Source: JAXGRD01 sp040766105
GTDB taxonomy: Bacteria > Bacillota > Clostridia > Peptostreptococcales > Anaerovoracaceae
Reading direction: 5' to 3'
Length of the DNA: 64,000 nt
Assembly: GCA_040766105.1 (NCBI GenBank)
Contig: JAXGRD010000001.1
Span: 186,001-250,000 of the forward strand
This document shows positions 43,810 to 51,740 of the stretch, piece by piece. A program made the position numbers and the translations under genes. Each line of letters begins with the position of its first letter. Within the stretch, counting starts at the first letter, position 1. The notes beneath the pieces are model-generated. The model did not search any database. It saw only the letters and a list, made by a program, of their open reading frames with translations, and was not told the DNA's origin.

Positions 43810-44031
43810 GTGTCAGCCCAAATGGAGTCTATAAAGGCAAATACCCAATCCGCCAGTCACCATTTTTGCCGCTACGGCACCCTAGAGTGGATGGGGTTGC
43901 AGTAAAGGACAACCTAATATAGCCGATACAGCAAATGAAGAGGCCCATCCCACACACCCATGCATCAAGTCTTCAAAAATGGTGCCTCTTCCCTCAAATA
44001 CCTCATGGAAAGGCTCCATTTGGGCTGACAC
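43810..44031. repeat. MITE-like inverted-repeat element A (222 bp)
   Basis: Perfect 18-bp terminal inverted repeats: GTGTCAGCCCAAATGGAG at 43810-43827 and its complement at 44014-44031. A second nested pair lies inside (CACCATTTTTG at 43858 and CAAAAATGGTG at 43974). No open frame of substance. The terminal repeat matches 13 of 16 positions of that in the element at 56494, indicating a family. Non-autonomous transposon or structured palindromic repeat. Confidence 0.75.
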
Positions 44032-44053
44032 AACATCTTACAAAAAATCGGAA

Positions 44054-44257
44054 CAAGCAAAATGTGGACAATCCAGGTGAATTGCTATGTAGCTGTCAAC
44101 ACAAACCGCACACTCTCTCCGACGCAGTTTTCAATAACCAATGCAGTGGGCTATTACGTAAACCCAAGAATTAAGCTCCACTCTCCAGCATGGCCCATCC
44201 TCCAAAAAATGTTGACAGTGCCTCCCAAAACCCTTGGGATTGTCCACATTTTGCTTG
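44054..44257. repeat. Inverted-repeat element B (204 bp)
   Basis: Perfect 21-bp inverted repeats at 44054-44074 (begins CAAGCAAAATGTGG) and 44237-44257, with an inner pair CTGTCAACA (44093) and TGTTGACAG (44210). It starts 22 bp after element A and shares short internal strings with it (GGCCCATCC, then CCAAAAA). No coding potential. Confidence 0.7.
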
Positions 44258-44596
44258 AACATGATTTTACACCAATCCGATTTTCACTCCTAGAAGTTCG
44301 GTCGCCTTAGATTCTGTCTTTTTGGCCGTCATCAATCGTCATTGTCAGAATGAATCAACCCTTCACCAATACACGCCCAATTTCTCCCCTCAGCCCTCTC
44401 ATCCACCCTTCCACTCTGACAAACCAAGGAGTCCAGGCACAAAAAGACAGAAATTTCGGCGACCGTTGTTTTTACAACAATCGCCCCGCACCGCGGGGCC
44501 TCCTCTCAACCCTACGAATCGATTATAACCATTCAATACGACTAAATAGACCTTTTAGACTAACACCCGCGTCTCTTCCCCGATCCCCCATCAAAA
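44258..44596. other. Intergenic region with one GC hairpin, no gene seen
   Basis: About 340 bases between element B and the hcp terminator. I see no credible gene. It contains the palindrome at 44465-44478 and, right after it, a 7-bp GC stem GCCCCGC / GCGGGGC (44483-44499) with a three-base loop, lacking a T-run on either strand. Confidence 0.6.
44465..44478. promoter_or_regulatory. 14-bp palindrome identical to the one in the hcp/crp intergenic region
   Basis: GTTGTTTTTACAAC, an exact copy of the sequence at 47479-47492. It lies downstream of hcp, next to a GC hairpin, where a regulator site would be unexpected, so it may be a decoy or chance copy. Confidence 0.35.
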
Positions 44597-44618
44597 GAAC
44601 CGCCCCAAGGGGCGGCTC
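44591..44618 (-). terminator. Rho-independent terminator of the hcp operon
   Basis: GAACCGCCCC (44597-44606) and GGGGCGGCTC (44609-44618), one mismatch, then TTTTGA on the minus strand; 25 bases after the hcp stop. Confidence 0.8.
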
Positions 44619-44643
44619 TTCCGCATAAACTATGAATCTCGGT

Positions 44644-46236
44644 TTATCCCAGGATCTTCTTCAGGTCTGCGTCCGGGGTGCTGATTGGTGCAATGTTATA
44701 GTTTTCAACCAAGATGTTCAATACGTTGGGGGATACGAATGCCGGCAGGGATGGTCCCAGCAGGATGTTCTTGATTCCCAAGTGGAGCAGTGTCAGCAAG
44801 ATGCAGACAGCTTTCTGCTCGTACCATGAGAGAACCATTGACAGCGGCAGGTCGTTGACACCACACTCGAAGGCTTCCGCCAGAGCTACAGCAACCTTGA
44901 TGGCGCTGAAGGCATCGTTGCACTGTCCCATGTCCATGATTCTGGGAAGTCCGCCGATTTCGCCGATGTTCAGGTCGTTGAATCGGAACTTTCCGCAAGC
45001 CAGGGTCAGGATAACGGTATCTTCCGGTGTCTTCTCGACAAACTCGGTGTAGTAGCTTCTTCCGGGAGCTGCTCCGTCGCATCCGCCGACGAGGAAGAAG
45101 TGCTTGATGGCACCCTGCTTCACAGCGTCAATTACAGTGTCTGCTACGGACAGCACGGTTCCGTGGCCAAATCCGGTGGTCACAGTGGATCCGCCGTTGA
45201 TTCCGGTCATAGGAGTATCTTCTGCATAGCCGCCCAGTTCCAGCGCTTTTTCGATGACAGGTGTAAAGTCCTTCTTGTCATCGATGTGAACCATTTCCGG
45301 ATAGGAAACGACGGAAGTGGTAAAGATGCGGTCTGCATAACTTTCCTTAACGGGCATCAGGCAGTTTGTTGTGAAGAGAACAGGTGCGGGGATTCCGTCA
45401 AATTCTTTTCTCTGGCTCTGCCATGCAGTACCGAAGTTACCCTTCAGGTGGGGATACTTCTTCAGCTCCGGATAACCGTGTGCCGGAAGCATTTCGCCGT
45501 GGGTGTAGATGTTGATTCCCTTGTCCTTGGTCTGCTCAAGAAGCTGCTTCAGGTCATACAGGTCGTGGCCTGTAACAACAATGAAGGGGCCCTTTTCGAT
45601 GGTCAGTGGAACGGTGGTGGGTACAGGTGTGCCGTATGTTTCGGTGTTTGCCTTGTCCAAAAGTTCCATGCACTTCAGGTTCACTTCTCCTACCTTCAAT
45701 ACTAGGGGAAGAAGCTCGTCTGCTCCCAAATCTTCTCCGATTGCAAAGAGTCCGTCGTAGAAGAAGTTGTTAACGGTGTCATCGGTGAAACCGAGAGCCA
45801 TTGCGTGATGTGCATAGGCAGCCATTCCTCGAAGCCCGAAGAGAATCAGGGACTTCAATGAACGAATATCTTCATCTGCATTCCACAGTTCATTCATGTC
45901 ATAGTTGTCGTTGCGAGGACAAGGATCTCCGCAGTCATCACACTGTGGATTCAGAGCTTCCTTTTCCTTGTTGATTTCATCGATCAATATCTGGAGTGTT
46001 TCATCGTTAAAGCTGACATTGGTCACGGTTGTGAACAGGCCGTCAATCACTAACTTGTTGGTTTTTTCTGTAGGTCCGTTTCCGTCAACAGCTCTTGCCA
46101 GGCCAATTAAAGCACCGGTTAGCTCATCTTGAAAACCTGCAGTAGGGGCTTGCTTGCCGCATACACCGGCTTTTCCTTCGCATCCCGTACCTTTTGCGGT
46201 CTGCTCGCACTGAAAACAAAACATTTGTCTCTCCAT
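44644..46236 (-). CDS. hcp: Hybrid-cluster protein (hydroxylamine reductase / NO reductase)
   Basis: A 530-residue Hcp. The N-terminal CFQCEQTAKGTGCEGKAGVCG binds the cubane cluster; later residues that hold the 4Fe-2O-2S hybrid cluster include GHDLYDLKQLLEQ, TTNCLMP, VGGCDG and LACGKFRFN. Hcp reduces nitric oxide and hydroxylamine, protecting anaerobes from nitrosative stress. AAGGAGG precedes the ATG. It follows a ferredoxin-type gene and a PNPOx-like gene, with a Crp/Fnr regulator divergent, as expected for an HcpR-type regulon. Confidence 0.96.
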   Translation of the reverse strand: MERQMFCFQCEQTAKGTGCEGKAGVCGKQAPTAGFQDELTGALIGLARAVDGNGPTEKTNKLVIDGLFTTVTNVSFNDETLQILIDEINKEKEALNPQCDDCGDPCPRNDNYDMNELWNADEDIRSLKSLILFGLRGMAAYAHHAMALGFTDDTVNNFFYDGLFAIGEDLGADELLPLVLKVGEVNLKCMELLDKANTETYGTPVPTTVPLTIEKGPFIVVTGHDLYDLKQLLEQTKDKGINIYTHGEMLPAHGYPELKKYPHLKGNFGTAWQSQRKEFDGIPAPVLFTTNCLMPVKESYADRIFTTSVVSYPEMVHIDDKKDFTPVIEKALELGGYAEDTPMTGINGGSTVTTGFGHGTVLSVADTVIDAVKQGAIKHFFLVGGCDGAAPGRSYYTEFVEKTPEDTVILTLACGKFRFNDLNIGEIGGLPRIMDMGQCNDAFSAIKVAVALAEAFECGVNDLPLSMVLSWYEQKAVCILLTLLHLGIKNILLGPSLPAFVSPNVLNILVENYNIAPISTPDADLKKILG

Positions 46237-46263
46237 AATACTTCCTCCTTGTTTATTATGATG

Positions 46264-46917
46264 TTATCTTAAAATTTTTCCGTCCGTCGTGATGGTGATT
46301 ACTTGGGAAGGAATAAATTTTCCACTATTTTCAAGCGCCTGCTTTGCAGCATATTCCATGCCGCCGCAACAAGGCACTTCCATTTTTACAACTGTTACAC
46401 TCTTGATGTCGTTGTTCTTCAAAATCTCCGTCAGCTTTTCCGAGTAGTCCACACTGTCCAACTTGGGACAGCCTACGATGGGTACCCTGTTCTTCATAAA
46501 GCTGTTGTGGAAATCTCCGTAGGCAAAGGGAACACAGTCTGCCGCAATCAGCAAATCCGCTCCGTCAAAGAATGCCGCATTGGGGGCAACCAGTTTAATC
46601 TGTACCGGCCACTGACGCAGTTGACTCTCCACCGGTGCCGCAGCTGCCGGCTCTCCCGAAGCTTCCTGTGCCGCCTTCTTGACAGCCATGTTCTTCTCCA
46701 CTTCTTCCTTATTAAAGGCCAGCGCTTCACGCTCCGTAAAACTGATGGCTCCCGTAGGACAGGTGGGAAGACAATCTCCCAAGCCGTCGCAGTAGTCATC
46801 TCGCAACAACTTTGCCTTTCCGTCTATAATTCCAATGGCATCTTCGTGGCAGGCTTCCGCACAGATTCCACAGCCATTGCACTTATCTTCGTCTATGGTA
46901 ATTATTTTTCTGATCAT
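46264..46917 (-). CDS. 4Fe-4S ferredoxin-type electron-transfer protein (Hcp partner)
   Basis: A 217-residue protein. Two cluster motifs at the N-terminus, CNGCGICAEACHEDAIG and CDGLGDCLPTCPTGAI, are followed by an Ala-rich linker and a C-terminal domain with AADCVPFAYGDFH, GCPKLDSVDY and VPCCGGMEYAAK. Genes of this type usually sit beside hcp in clostridia and presumably feed it electrons in place of the Hcr reductase. It lies 27 bases upstream of hcp and three bases after the PNPOx-like gene. Confidence 0.88.
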   Translation of the reverse strand: MIRKIITIDEDKCNGCGICAEACHEDAIGIIDGKAKLLRDDYCDGLGDCLPTCPTGAISFTEREALAFNKEEVEKNMAVKKAAQEASGEPAAAAPVESQLRQWPVQIKLVAPNAAFFDGADLLIAADCVPFAYGDFHNSFMKNRVPIVGCPKLDSVDYSEKLTEILKNNDIKSVTVVKMEVPCCGGMEYAAKQALENSGKFIPSQVITITTDGKILR

Positions 46918-46920
46918 TTC

Positions 46921-47418
46921 TTACTCCATTCTTCCAAACTTCATTTCTACGCCTTCTTTATCGTATTTCTTTCTCTTCCCGGTAATGCTCTCTATCTCTA
47001 CCTTCCACACATCCGTGCGAAACAAGCTCTTTCCAATCATCTCATCAAACTCATGCATGTTGGTTGGCGTATGTCTTTCACTGATGAGGCGAAGCCCGTG
47101 GATTTGCTCTTCTTCATCTTCCACCTTAATGGCCTTCCCCCTAATAATAGCAGATTCAAACTCTGTCGTAAACTTGTCCGGAGTCCGATAAGTATCCCCT
47201 ACGCAGGAAATACATACCGCATTGTTCTTTCGCAAGGCGTCCACCTTGTATCCTTCAGGGCCGCTGTGGAAGTAGACTGTCTTGCCGTCCAAGGCAATGG
47301 TAATGGGCACGCAATAGGGCATCCCTTCTGTATCGATCATGGCGAACACTGCCCACTCGCACTTGTTAGCAACCATATAAGCAAACTCTTCCGGCATCTC
47401 TCGATCTTTTCGTCTCAT
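46921..47418 (-). CDS. Pyridoxamine 5'-phosphate oxidase-like FMN-binding protein
   Basis: A 165-residue split-barrel flavin protein: MVANKCEWAVFAMIDTEGMP, CVPITIALDGKTVYFHSGPEG and a distal conserved tryptophan-free barrel ending TGKRKKYDKEG. The NimA-like clostridial group reduces nitro compounds or binds heme/FMN. ATG 47418 is preferred to 47424 as GGAG is eight bases before it. Likely first gene of the hcp operon, transcribed divergently from the Crp-type regulator. Confidence 0.85.
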   Translation of the reverse strand: MRRKDREMPEEFAYMVANKCEWAVFAMIDTEGMPYCVPITIALDGKTVYFHSGPEGYKVDALRKNNAVCISCVGDTYRTPDKFTTEFESAIIRGKAIKVEDEEEQIHGLRLISERHTPTNMHEFDEMIGKSLFRTDVWKVEIESITGKRKKYDKEGVEMKFGRME

Positions 47419-47434
47419 ATCCATTTCTCCTTCC

Positions 47435-47463
47435 TTGACACTGTAGCATTATTATACTATTAT
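47435..47463 (+). promoter_or_regulatory. Promoter of the Crp/Fnr-type gene
   Basis: TTGACA, a 17-base spacer and TATTAT, about 42 bases before the ATG at 47506. The palindrome at 47479 lies just downstream of the expected start of transcription, which suits autorepression. Confidence 0.65.
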
Positions 47464-47478
47464 AACTTTAACAAACCT

Positions 47479-47492
47479 GTTGTTTTTACAAC
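47479..47492. promoter_or_regulatory. Candidate Crp/Fnr operator in divergent hcp/crp region
   Basis: GTTGTTTTTACAAC has 5-bp inverted arms (GTTGT, ACAAC) around TTTT, in the 87-base gap between the divergent transcripts. Crp/Fnr proteins bind such 14-16 bp palindromes. The only other copy I see is at 44465. Confidence 0.5.
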
Positions 47493-47505
47493 GAAAGGCA
47501 AGAAT

Positions 47506-48183
47506 ATGAAAAAATATTTTGATCACAACATCATTCGAGAGTCCCCTTTGTTCCGAGAAATAAAGGAACATGAGGCGGAAGCCTTGTTGAAATGTCTCTC
47601 ACCTCGTAGGTCCCATTATAAAAAAGGGGAATACATCTTTCATATGGGGGAGAAGATATCCAGTTTCGGCCTGGTTCTCAGCGGACTCGTCCACGTAATC
47701 AAGGAAGATTATTGGGGCAATCGAGCGCTCATTACGGATGTGGGTCCCGGAGATCTTTTGGGAGAGGCTTTTTCCTGCGCAGATAACACCGCCCTCACCG
47801 TCAGCGCGGTGGCAGCGGAAAATACGGAAATCATGGTACTGGATGTGGATCGAATCATGTCCACCTGCTCCAATTCCTGCAATTTTCACAACCGCCTCAT
47901 CCGCAACCTTGTGACCATCTTGGCGGAGAAGAACTTCCACTTGACCACAAAGATTACCCACATGTCCCAGCGCAGGATGCGAGAAAAACTCTTATCCTAT
48001 CTCTCGGAGCAGTCATCCAATAAGGGAAGCAATCGCTTCGATATACCCTTTAACAGACAAGAGTTGGCCGACTACCTTTCTGTGGACAGAAGTGCCATGT
48101 CCGCCGAACTCTCCAGACTGCAGAACGAAGGCATTCTCACATATCAGCGGAACCACTTCACCTTGTTGCGAGAAGATAACTAA
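47506..48183 (+). CDS. Crp/Fnr-family transcriptional regulator (HcpR-like)
   Basis: A 225-residue regulator. The cyclic-nucleotide-binding-fold domain (residues 10-120: YKKGEYIFHMGEKISSFGLV, VGPGDLLGEAFSC) is followed by a long dimer helix and an HTH, FNRQELADYLSVDRSAMSAE. It lacks an Fnr-type N-terminal cysteine set; cysteines around CSNSCNFHNR are in the effector domain. Its divergence from hcp makes it an HcpR-type sensor of NO by context. ATG 47506 follows AAAGG; the same frame extends far upstream but that part is antisense to the operon. Confidence 0.9.
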   Translation: MKKYFDHNIIRESPLFREIKEHEAEALLKCLSPRRSHYKKGEYIFHMGEKISSFGLVLSGLVHVIKEDYWGNRALITDVGPGDLLGEAFSCADNTALTVSAVAAENTEIMVLDVDRIMSTCSNSCNFHNRLIRNLVTILAEKNFHLTTKITHMSQRRMREKLLSYLSEQSSNKGSNRFDIPFNRQELADYLSVDRSAMSAELSRLQNEGILTYQRNHFTLLREDN

Positions 48184-48194
48184 CCTTGCATACC

Positions 48195-48226
48195 AAAACA
48201 CCGGCTGCAATGCAACCGGTGTTTTT
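48195..48226. terminator. Bidirectional terminator between crp-type gene and rpmE
   Basis: AAAACACCGG (48195-48204) and CCGGTGTTTT (48216-48225) with an 11-base loop. T-runs follow on both strands, so it serves the plus-strand regulator gene and the minus-strand rpmE. Confidence 0.88.
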
Positions 48227-48246
48227 CATACTGTTGTTTCAGTTCA

Positions 48247-48447
48247 TTAGTCCATTTTGTACTTGTTCTTGAACTTTTCAACACGTCCGCCTCTGTTGAC
48301 GAACTTCTGCTGACCTGTAAAGAACGGATGGCACGCCGAGCAAACATCAAGTCTGATCTCTTCTTCAGTTGACTTTGTGACGAATTCATTTCCGCATGCG
48401 CAAGTTACTTTACATTCCTTATAGTCAGGATGGATTCCTTCCTTCAT
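48247..48447 (-). CDS. rpmE: 50S ribosomal protein L31
   Basis: A 66-residue L31 starting MKEGIHPDYKECKVTCACGN. The zinc-binding cysteines CACG and CSACHPFF are retained, so this is the C+ type that stores zinc. ATG 48447 follows AGAGGTG; an in-frame extension to 48486 is not conserved L31 sequence. In relatives rpmE usually sits between rho and the DUF1385 gene; here it is 3 kb away. Confidence 0.96.
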   Translation of the reverse strand: MKEGIHPDYKECKVTCACGNEFVTKSTEEEIRLDVCSACHPFFTGQQKFVNRGGRVEKFKNKYKMD

Positions 48448-48603
48448 GCTTTTCACCTCTTTCCTGCTCTGGGCTGTGCCCTGCATAATTACTGTTCCTT
48501 GAACAGCCTTATCAGTTTATCACAGGTTTTTTTATTTTACAAGGGGTTTATTTCTTTATCTACAGGTGTATGATAACACTATTATAGAGAAAGGAGGCAT
48601 TTT

Positions 48604-48837
48604 GTGAAAGAAAAAGAATTGCTGGAAAATGGTTATAAGAAATATCAAGGTGACGGAATTGATGTCTATTGGAAGCCGGATGAATGTTGCGGTGCCGGAA
48701 TGTGTCATACGGGAAGTATAGAAATATTCTGCCCTACGCGCAGACCGTGGATCATTTTGGATGGTCACGATGCCGATAAGATTGCGGAAATCGTGGACTC
48801 ATGCCCCACAGATGCCTTGTTGTATATTCGTAAATAA
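48604..48837 (+). CDS. Divergent 4Fe-4S mono-cluster protein (DUF1271/Fer4_19, YjdI-like)
   Basis: A 77-residue protein with GTG start (AGGAGG seven bases before). Cysteines: DECCGAGMCHTGSIEIFCPT and DSCPTDALLYI. The pattern matches Fer4_19, represented by Escherichia coli YjdI, a putative iron-sulfur protein. It is immediately followed by a YjdJ-like acetyltransferase, the same pairing as in E. coli. Function unknown. Confidence 0.88.
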   Translation: MKEKELLENGYKKYQGDGIDVYWKPDECCGAGMCHTGSIEIFCPTRRPWIILDGHDADKIAEIVDSCPTDALLYIRK

Positions 48838-48864
48838 TCGAATGGAAAGAGAACGGAAGATACC

Positions 48865-49149
48865 ATGATTGAAATAGTATTTGAAGAAGATAGAAATCGA
48901 GTGGTGGCATATGACGGCGCTTTGGAGGCGGGAGAGCTGACCTTCCGCAGAAACGAAGAGTTTTGGACTCTGGATCACACCTACGTGGACCGACAGTATC
49001 GCGGCCAAGAAATTGCACAGAAAATGATGAAGTTGGTAGTGGAAGAGGCGAAGAATGCCGACACCAAAATCCTACCTCGGTGTTCCTTTGCCCAAAAAGA
49101 GTGCGACCTAAATGAGGAATATCAGGAGCTGGTCTTCCGCTGGGATTAG
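48865..49149 (+). CDS. Short GNAT-family acetyltransferase (YjdJ-like)
   Basis: A 94-residue minimal GNAT domain (COG2388 type): LDHTYVDRQYRGQEIAQKMM holds the acetyl-CoA loop (RGQEIA), followed by ILPRCSFAQKECDL. It is 27 bases downstream of the YjdI-like gene and precedes a terminator, so the two form an operon. Conserved pairing suggests a shared function, not known. Confidence 0.88.
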   Translation: MIEIVFEEDRNRVVAYDGALEAGELTFRRNEEFWTLDHTYVDRQYRGQEIAQKMMKLVVEEAKNADTKILPRCSFAQKECDLNEEYQELVFRWD

Positions 49150-49168
49150 ACATGGCGACGGGAAGCTT

Positions 49169-49196
49169 CCCGAGGATATTTTTCCTCGGGTTTTTT
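49169..49196 (+). terminator. Rho-independent terminator of the YjdI/YjdJ-like operon
   Basis: CCCGAGGA (49169-49176) and TCCTCGGG (49183-49190), six-base loop, then TTTTTT; 19 bases after the stop. Confidence 0.92.
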
Positions 49197-49286
49197 GTCT
49201 TCTCAATGTACGCGTTCTTTGACCGCTTAACTGAAATACAGTATAATTGACTCATTATTTAAAGATATGCACAGGAGGTCACGAAA

Positions 49287-49823
49287 ATGACAAATATATG
49301 GCACGATATGGACCCTGCTCGCATTACACCGCTGGATTTCATGGCAGTGATTGAAATCAGCAAGGGGAGCAAAAAGAAGTACGAATTAGACAAGGAAACC
49401 GGCCTCATTGTTTTGGACCGCATCCTATATACCTCCACCCACTATCCCGCCAACTACGGCTTCATTCCGAGGACATACGGGGACGATGAAGACCCCTTAG
49501 ACGTGCTGGTCCTGTGCACCGAGGACATCGACCCACTCTGTTTGGTTAGATGCTATCCCATCGGTATGATTACCATGATGGACAACGGTCGCTCAGACGA
49601 GAAGATTATCGCCATCCCTTTCAACGATCCCACCTTCAACTGCTTCCGAGACATTGAGGAGTTGCCCTTCCATCGGTTTGATGAAATGCGCCACTTCTTC
49701 CAAGTCTATAAAGAGCTGGAAAAAAAGGAAACGGCCGTGGATGAAATCCAAGGCCGGGAACAAGCGGTTGCCGTCATTGCCGAAGCAATGAAAAACTATG
49801 ATAGAAATTTTGGGGAAAAGTAA
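49287..49823 (+). CDS. ppa: Inorganic pyrophosphatase, family I
   Basis: A 178-residue soluble pyrophosphatase. The metal-binding signature YGDDEDPLDVLVL, the early YELDKETG and YPANYGFIPRTYGDD, and IAIPFNDPTF are family I marks. It hydrolyses PPi from biosynthesis. AGGAGG precedes the ATG. Converges on prmC with a one-base gap. Clostridia more often use family II or membrane enzymes, but family I is not rare. Confidence 0.94.
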   Translation: MTNIWHDMDPARITPLDFMAVIEISKGSKKKYELDKETGLIVLDRILYTSTHYPANYGFIPRTYGDDEDPLDVLVLCTEDIDPLCLVRCYPIGMITMMDNGRSDEKIIAIPFNDPTFNCFRDIEELPFHRFDEMRHFFQVYKELEKKETAVDEIQGREQAVAVIAEAMKNYDRNFGEK

Positions 49824-49824
49824 T

Positions 49825-50682
49825 TTACTTGCTTTTCGCCCACTGTGCCGTCACCACGCGGTCCTTTCCGTCCAGGTCCTGCAGGACCTCAATATCCGTA
49901 AACTGCCCGGTGTCTTCCACCAGGGTAGCCACATCAAATGCCTGATCGGCACCGATTTCCAAGACCAATAGACCCTTCTTTTTCAGATGCTCATGGGCAC
50001 CTGCAATAATCGGTCTATAGAAGTCCAACCCGTCTTCCCCGCCGTGAAGTGCTTCTTCCGGCTCATACTTCATGATTTCCGGCATGAGACTTCCCATAAC
50101 ATCACTCTTAATATAGGGAGGATTGGAAACAATCATGTGATATTTCTTTTTTGCCACCGGTTCATACAGGTCCCCCTGTAGCACGGTCATCTTCACCCCT
50201 AAGTTCCTAGCATTGATTTCCGTCAATTTTACTGCCTCCGGATTGATGTCCACTGCGGTCACCTTTGCACCGGCACGCTTTGCCAAGGCAAGGCCGATGG
50301 CACCGCTGCCGCAACACAAATCCAAAACCGTATCGCCTCGCATGGCCTTCAGTTTCAGTTCCGCCGCTAAGGCAACGACCTCCGTATCCAATCTGGGAAT
50401 CAAAACCCTTGGGGCGACTTTGAGGGGTAAACCCATAAACTCTTGGTTTCCCGTAATGTATTGCAAGGGCTCTCGTTGACAGCGCCTGGCCACAAGCTCA
50501 AAAAACTGGTCGGTGGTTCTGTCATCGGCAGGGGAGGACCACTCCATAAAAAATCTGGCTCGATCCACTTTTTTCAGATGGCAGTACATGATTTCCGCAT
50601 CCACCTTGGGACTGGGAACACCGGCGTCCGTCATCTGCTTCTCTGCCATTTTGATAATATCCGAAACTAGTAATGAGCTCAT
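49825..50682 (-). CDS. prmC: Release factor glutamine methyltransferase PrmC
   Basis: A 285-residue methyltransferase. SAM-binding VLDLCCGSGAIGLALAK, catalytic NPPY in IVSNPPYIKSD, and the N-terminal RF-binding helices. It methylates the GGQ glutamine of peptide release factors. ATG 50682 overlaps the DUF1385 stop (ATGA); the longer frame to 50727 is rejected. The usual partner prfA is not adjacent here. Confidence 0.94.
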   Translation of the reverse strand: MSSLLVSDIIKMAEKQMTDAGVPSPKVDAEIMYCHLKKVDRARFFMEWSSPADDRTTDQFFELVARRCQREPLQYITGNQEFMGLPLKVAPRVLIPRLDTEVVALAAELKLKAMRGDTVLDLCCGSGAIGLALAKRAGAKVTAVDINPEAVKLTEINARNLGVKMTVLQGDLYEPVAKKKYHMIVSNPPYIKSDVMGSLMPEIMKYEPEEALHGGEDGLDFYRPIIAGAHEHLKKKGLLVLEIGADQAFDVATLVEDTGQFTDIEVLQDLDGKDRVVTAQWAKSK

Positions 50683-51731
50683 TGTTTTCCATCTCCTCTT
50701 TGCGGCTGACCCGCACCCTTTTGCCATATGGGCCCGATAATCTTCACAGGCCTCTTAATTCTTCCCATACTGTCACAGGGACCTTCTCCATAGTCCCCTT
50801 TCTCCGCCAGCACCGCCTCCATGGCTGCAATGGCAACCTCCAGCTGCTTCTCTGTCGGCTCCCTTGTGGTTAGTTTCTGGAGCCAAAGTCCCGGCATGCT
50901 GAGAATCTTCACTACGATATTATCGCTTTTTCCCGCCCAACGCAAGAGTTCATAGGAAAGTCCTGCCACCACCGGCAACAAAAGCAGGCGAGAGAGGATT
51001 CTCCACAACAAGTCCGGCCATCCCAACAGAGAAAACAAAATCAGGCTGATGACCATGACGAACATGAGAAAGCTGGTTCCGCATCTGGGATGCAGCGTGT
51101 AAAATTCCTGGCAGTTCTTGGGAGTCAAAGGCAATCCGTTTTCGTAACAATGGATGCACTTGTGCTCCGCACCGTGAAACTGAAACACCTTCTTAATATC
51201 TTCCATGCGAGAAATGAGGACCACGTAGAGGATGAATAGGATAATCCTGAGAATCCCTTCCGCCAAGTTTAGGATTACCTCATTTTCCATAATCATCTTC
51301 AGCAGGTTCACCGCCGCAGTGGGTGCAATGATAAACACCCCTACGGTAAAGACCAAGGCAAGGATGACAGAAAAATAGAGCATGGCGTTCCATGCACCTT
51401 TTTTCCCCAGCTTCTTTTCCAGCCACAGAAAGAGCTTGTCTTCCTCCACATCTTCCACCTCGTTGGCTTCCAACACATCGGCGGAATACATGAGAGTTCT
51501 TGTTCCCTGCACTAAGGCATCCACAAAGACAACCACACCCCGAATTAGCGGAATCTTCGTCCACTTGCTGGGTTTTGGCAGTTTCTCCGTCTTGATATAC
51601 ATGGAATCGTCGGGAAGTCGCATGGCTATGGACGTGCGTTCGGCCCCCTTCATCATGATTCCGTCCAAGACGGCCTGGCCTCCTACTTTGGTGGGACAGG
51701 CGTCCTTGATGAATATCTTCTTTAAATCCAT
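50679..51731 (-). CDS. DUF1385 membrane protein
   Basis: A 350-residue protein: VGGQAVLDGIMMKGAERTSI at the start, IPLIRGVVVFVDALVQGTRT, about four to five membrane helices, then QFHGAEHKCIHCYENG and HPRCGTSFLMFV. These are the family hallmarks. It is conserved beside rho and prmC in Bacillota; function unknown, with metal binding suggested by the HxAEHKxIxxYE motif. GGGAGA precedes the ATG. Confidence 0.9.
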   Translation of the reverse strand: MDLKKIFIKDACPTKVGGQAVLDGIMMKGAERTSIAMRLPDDSMYIKTEKLPKPSKWTKIPLIRGVVVFVDALVQGTRTLMYSADVLEANEVEDVEEDKLFLWLEKKLGKKGAWNAMLYFSVILALVFTVGVFIIAPTAAVNLLKMIMENEVILNLAEGILRIILFILYVVLISRMEDIKKVFQFHGAEHKCIHCYENGLPLTPKNCQEFYTLHPRCGTSFLMFVMVISLILFSLLGWPDLLWRILSRLLLLPVVAGLSYELLRWAGKSDNIVVKILSMPGLWLQKLTTREPTEKQLEVAIAAMEAVLAEKGDYGEGPCDSMGRIKRPVKIIGPIWQKGAGQPQRGDGKQ

Positions 51732-51740
51732 AATCTCCCT

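Noticed and set aside
43780..44640. Short overlapping plus-strand open frames
   Set aside because: They run across inverted repeats, have no ribosome site and proline/histidine-rich random-looking translations.
46303..47505. Long plus-strand frame in phase with the Crp-type gene, suggesting a 626-residue protein
   Set aside because: The first 400 codons lie antisense to the hcp partner and PNPOx genes and show no domain; a ribosome site and promoter sit just before 47506.
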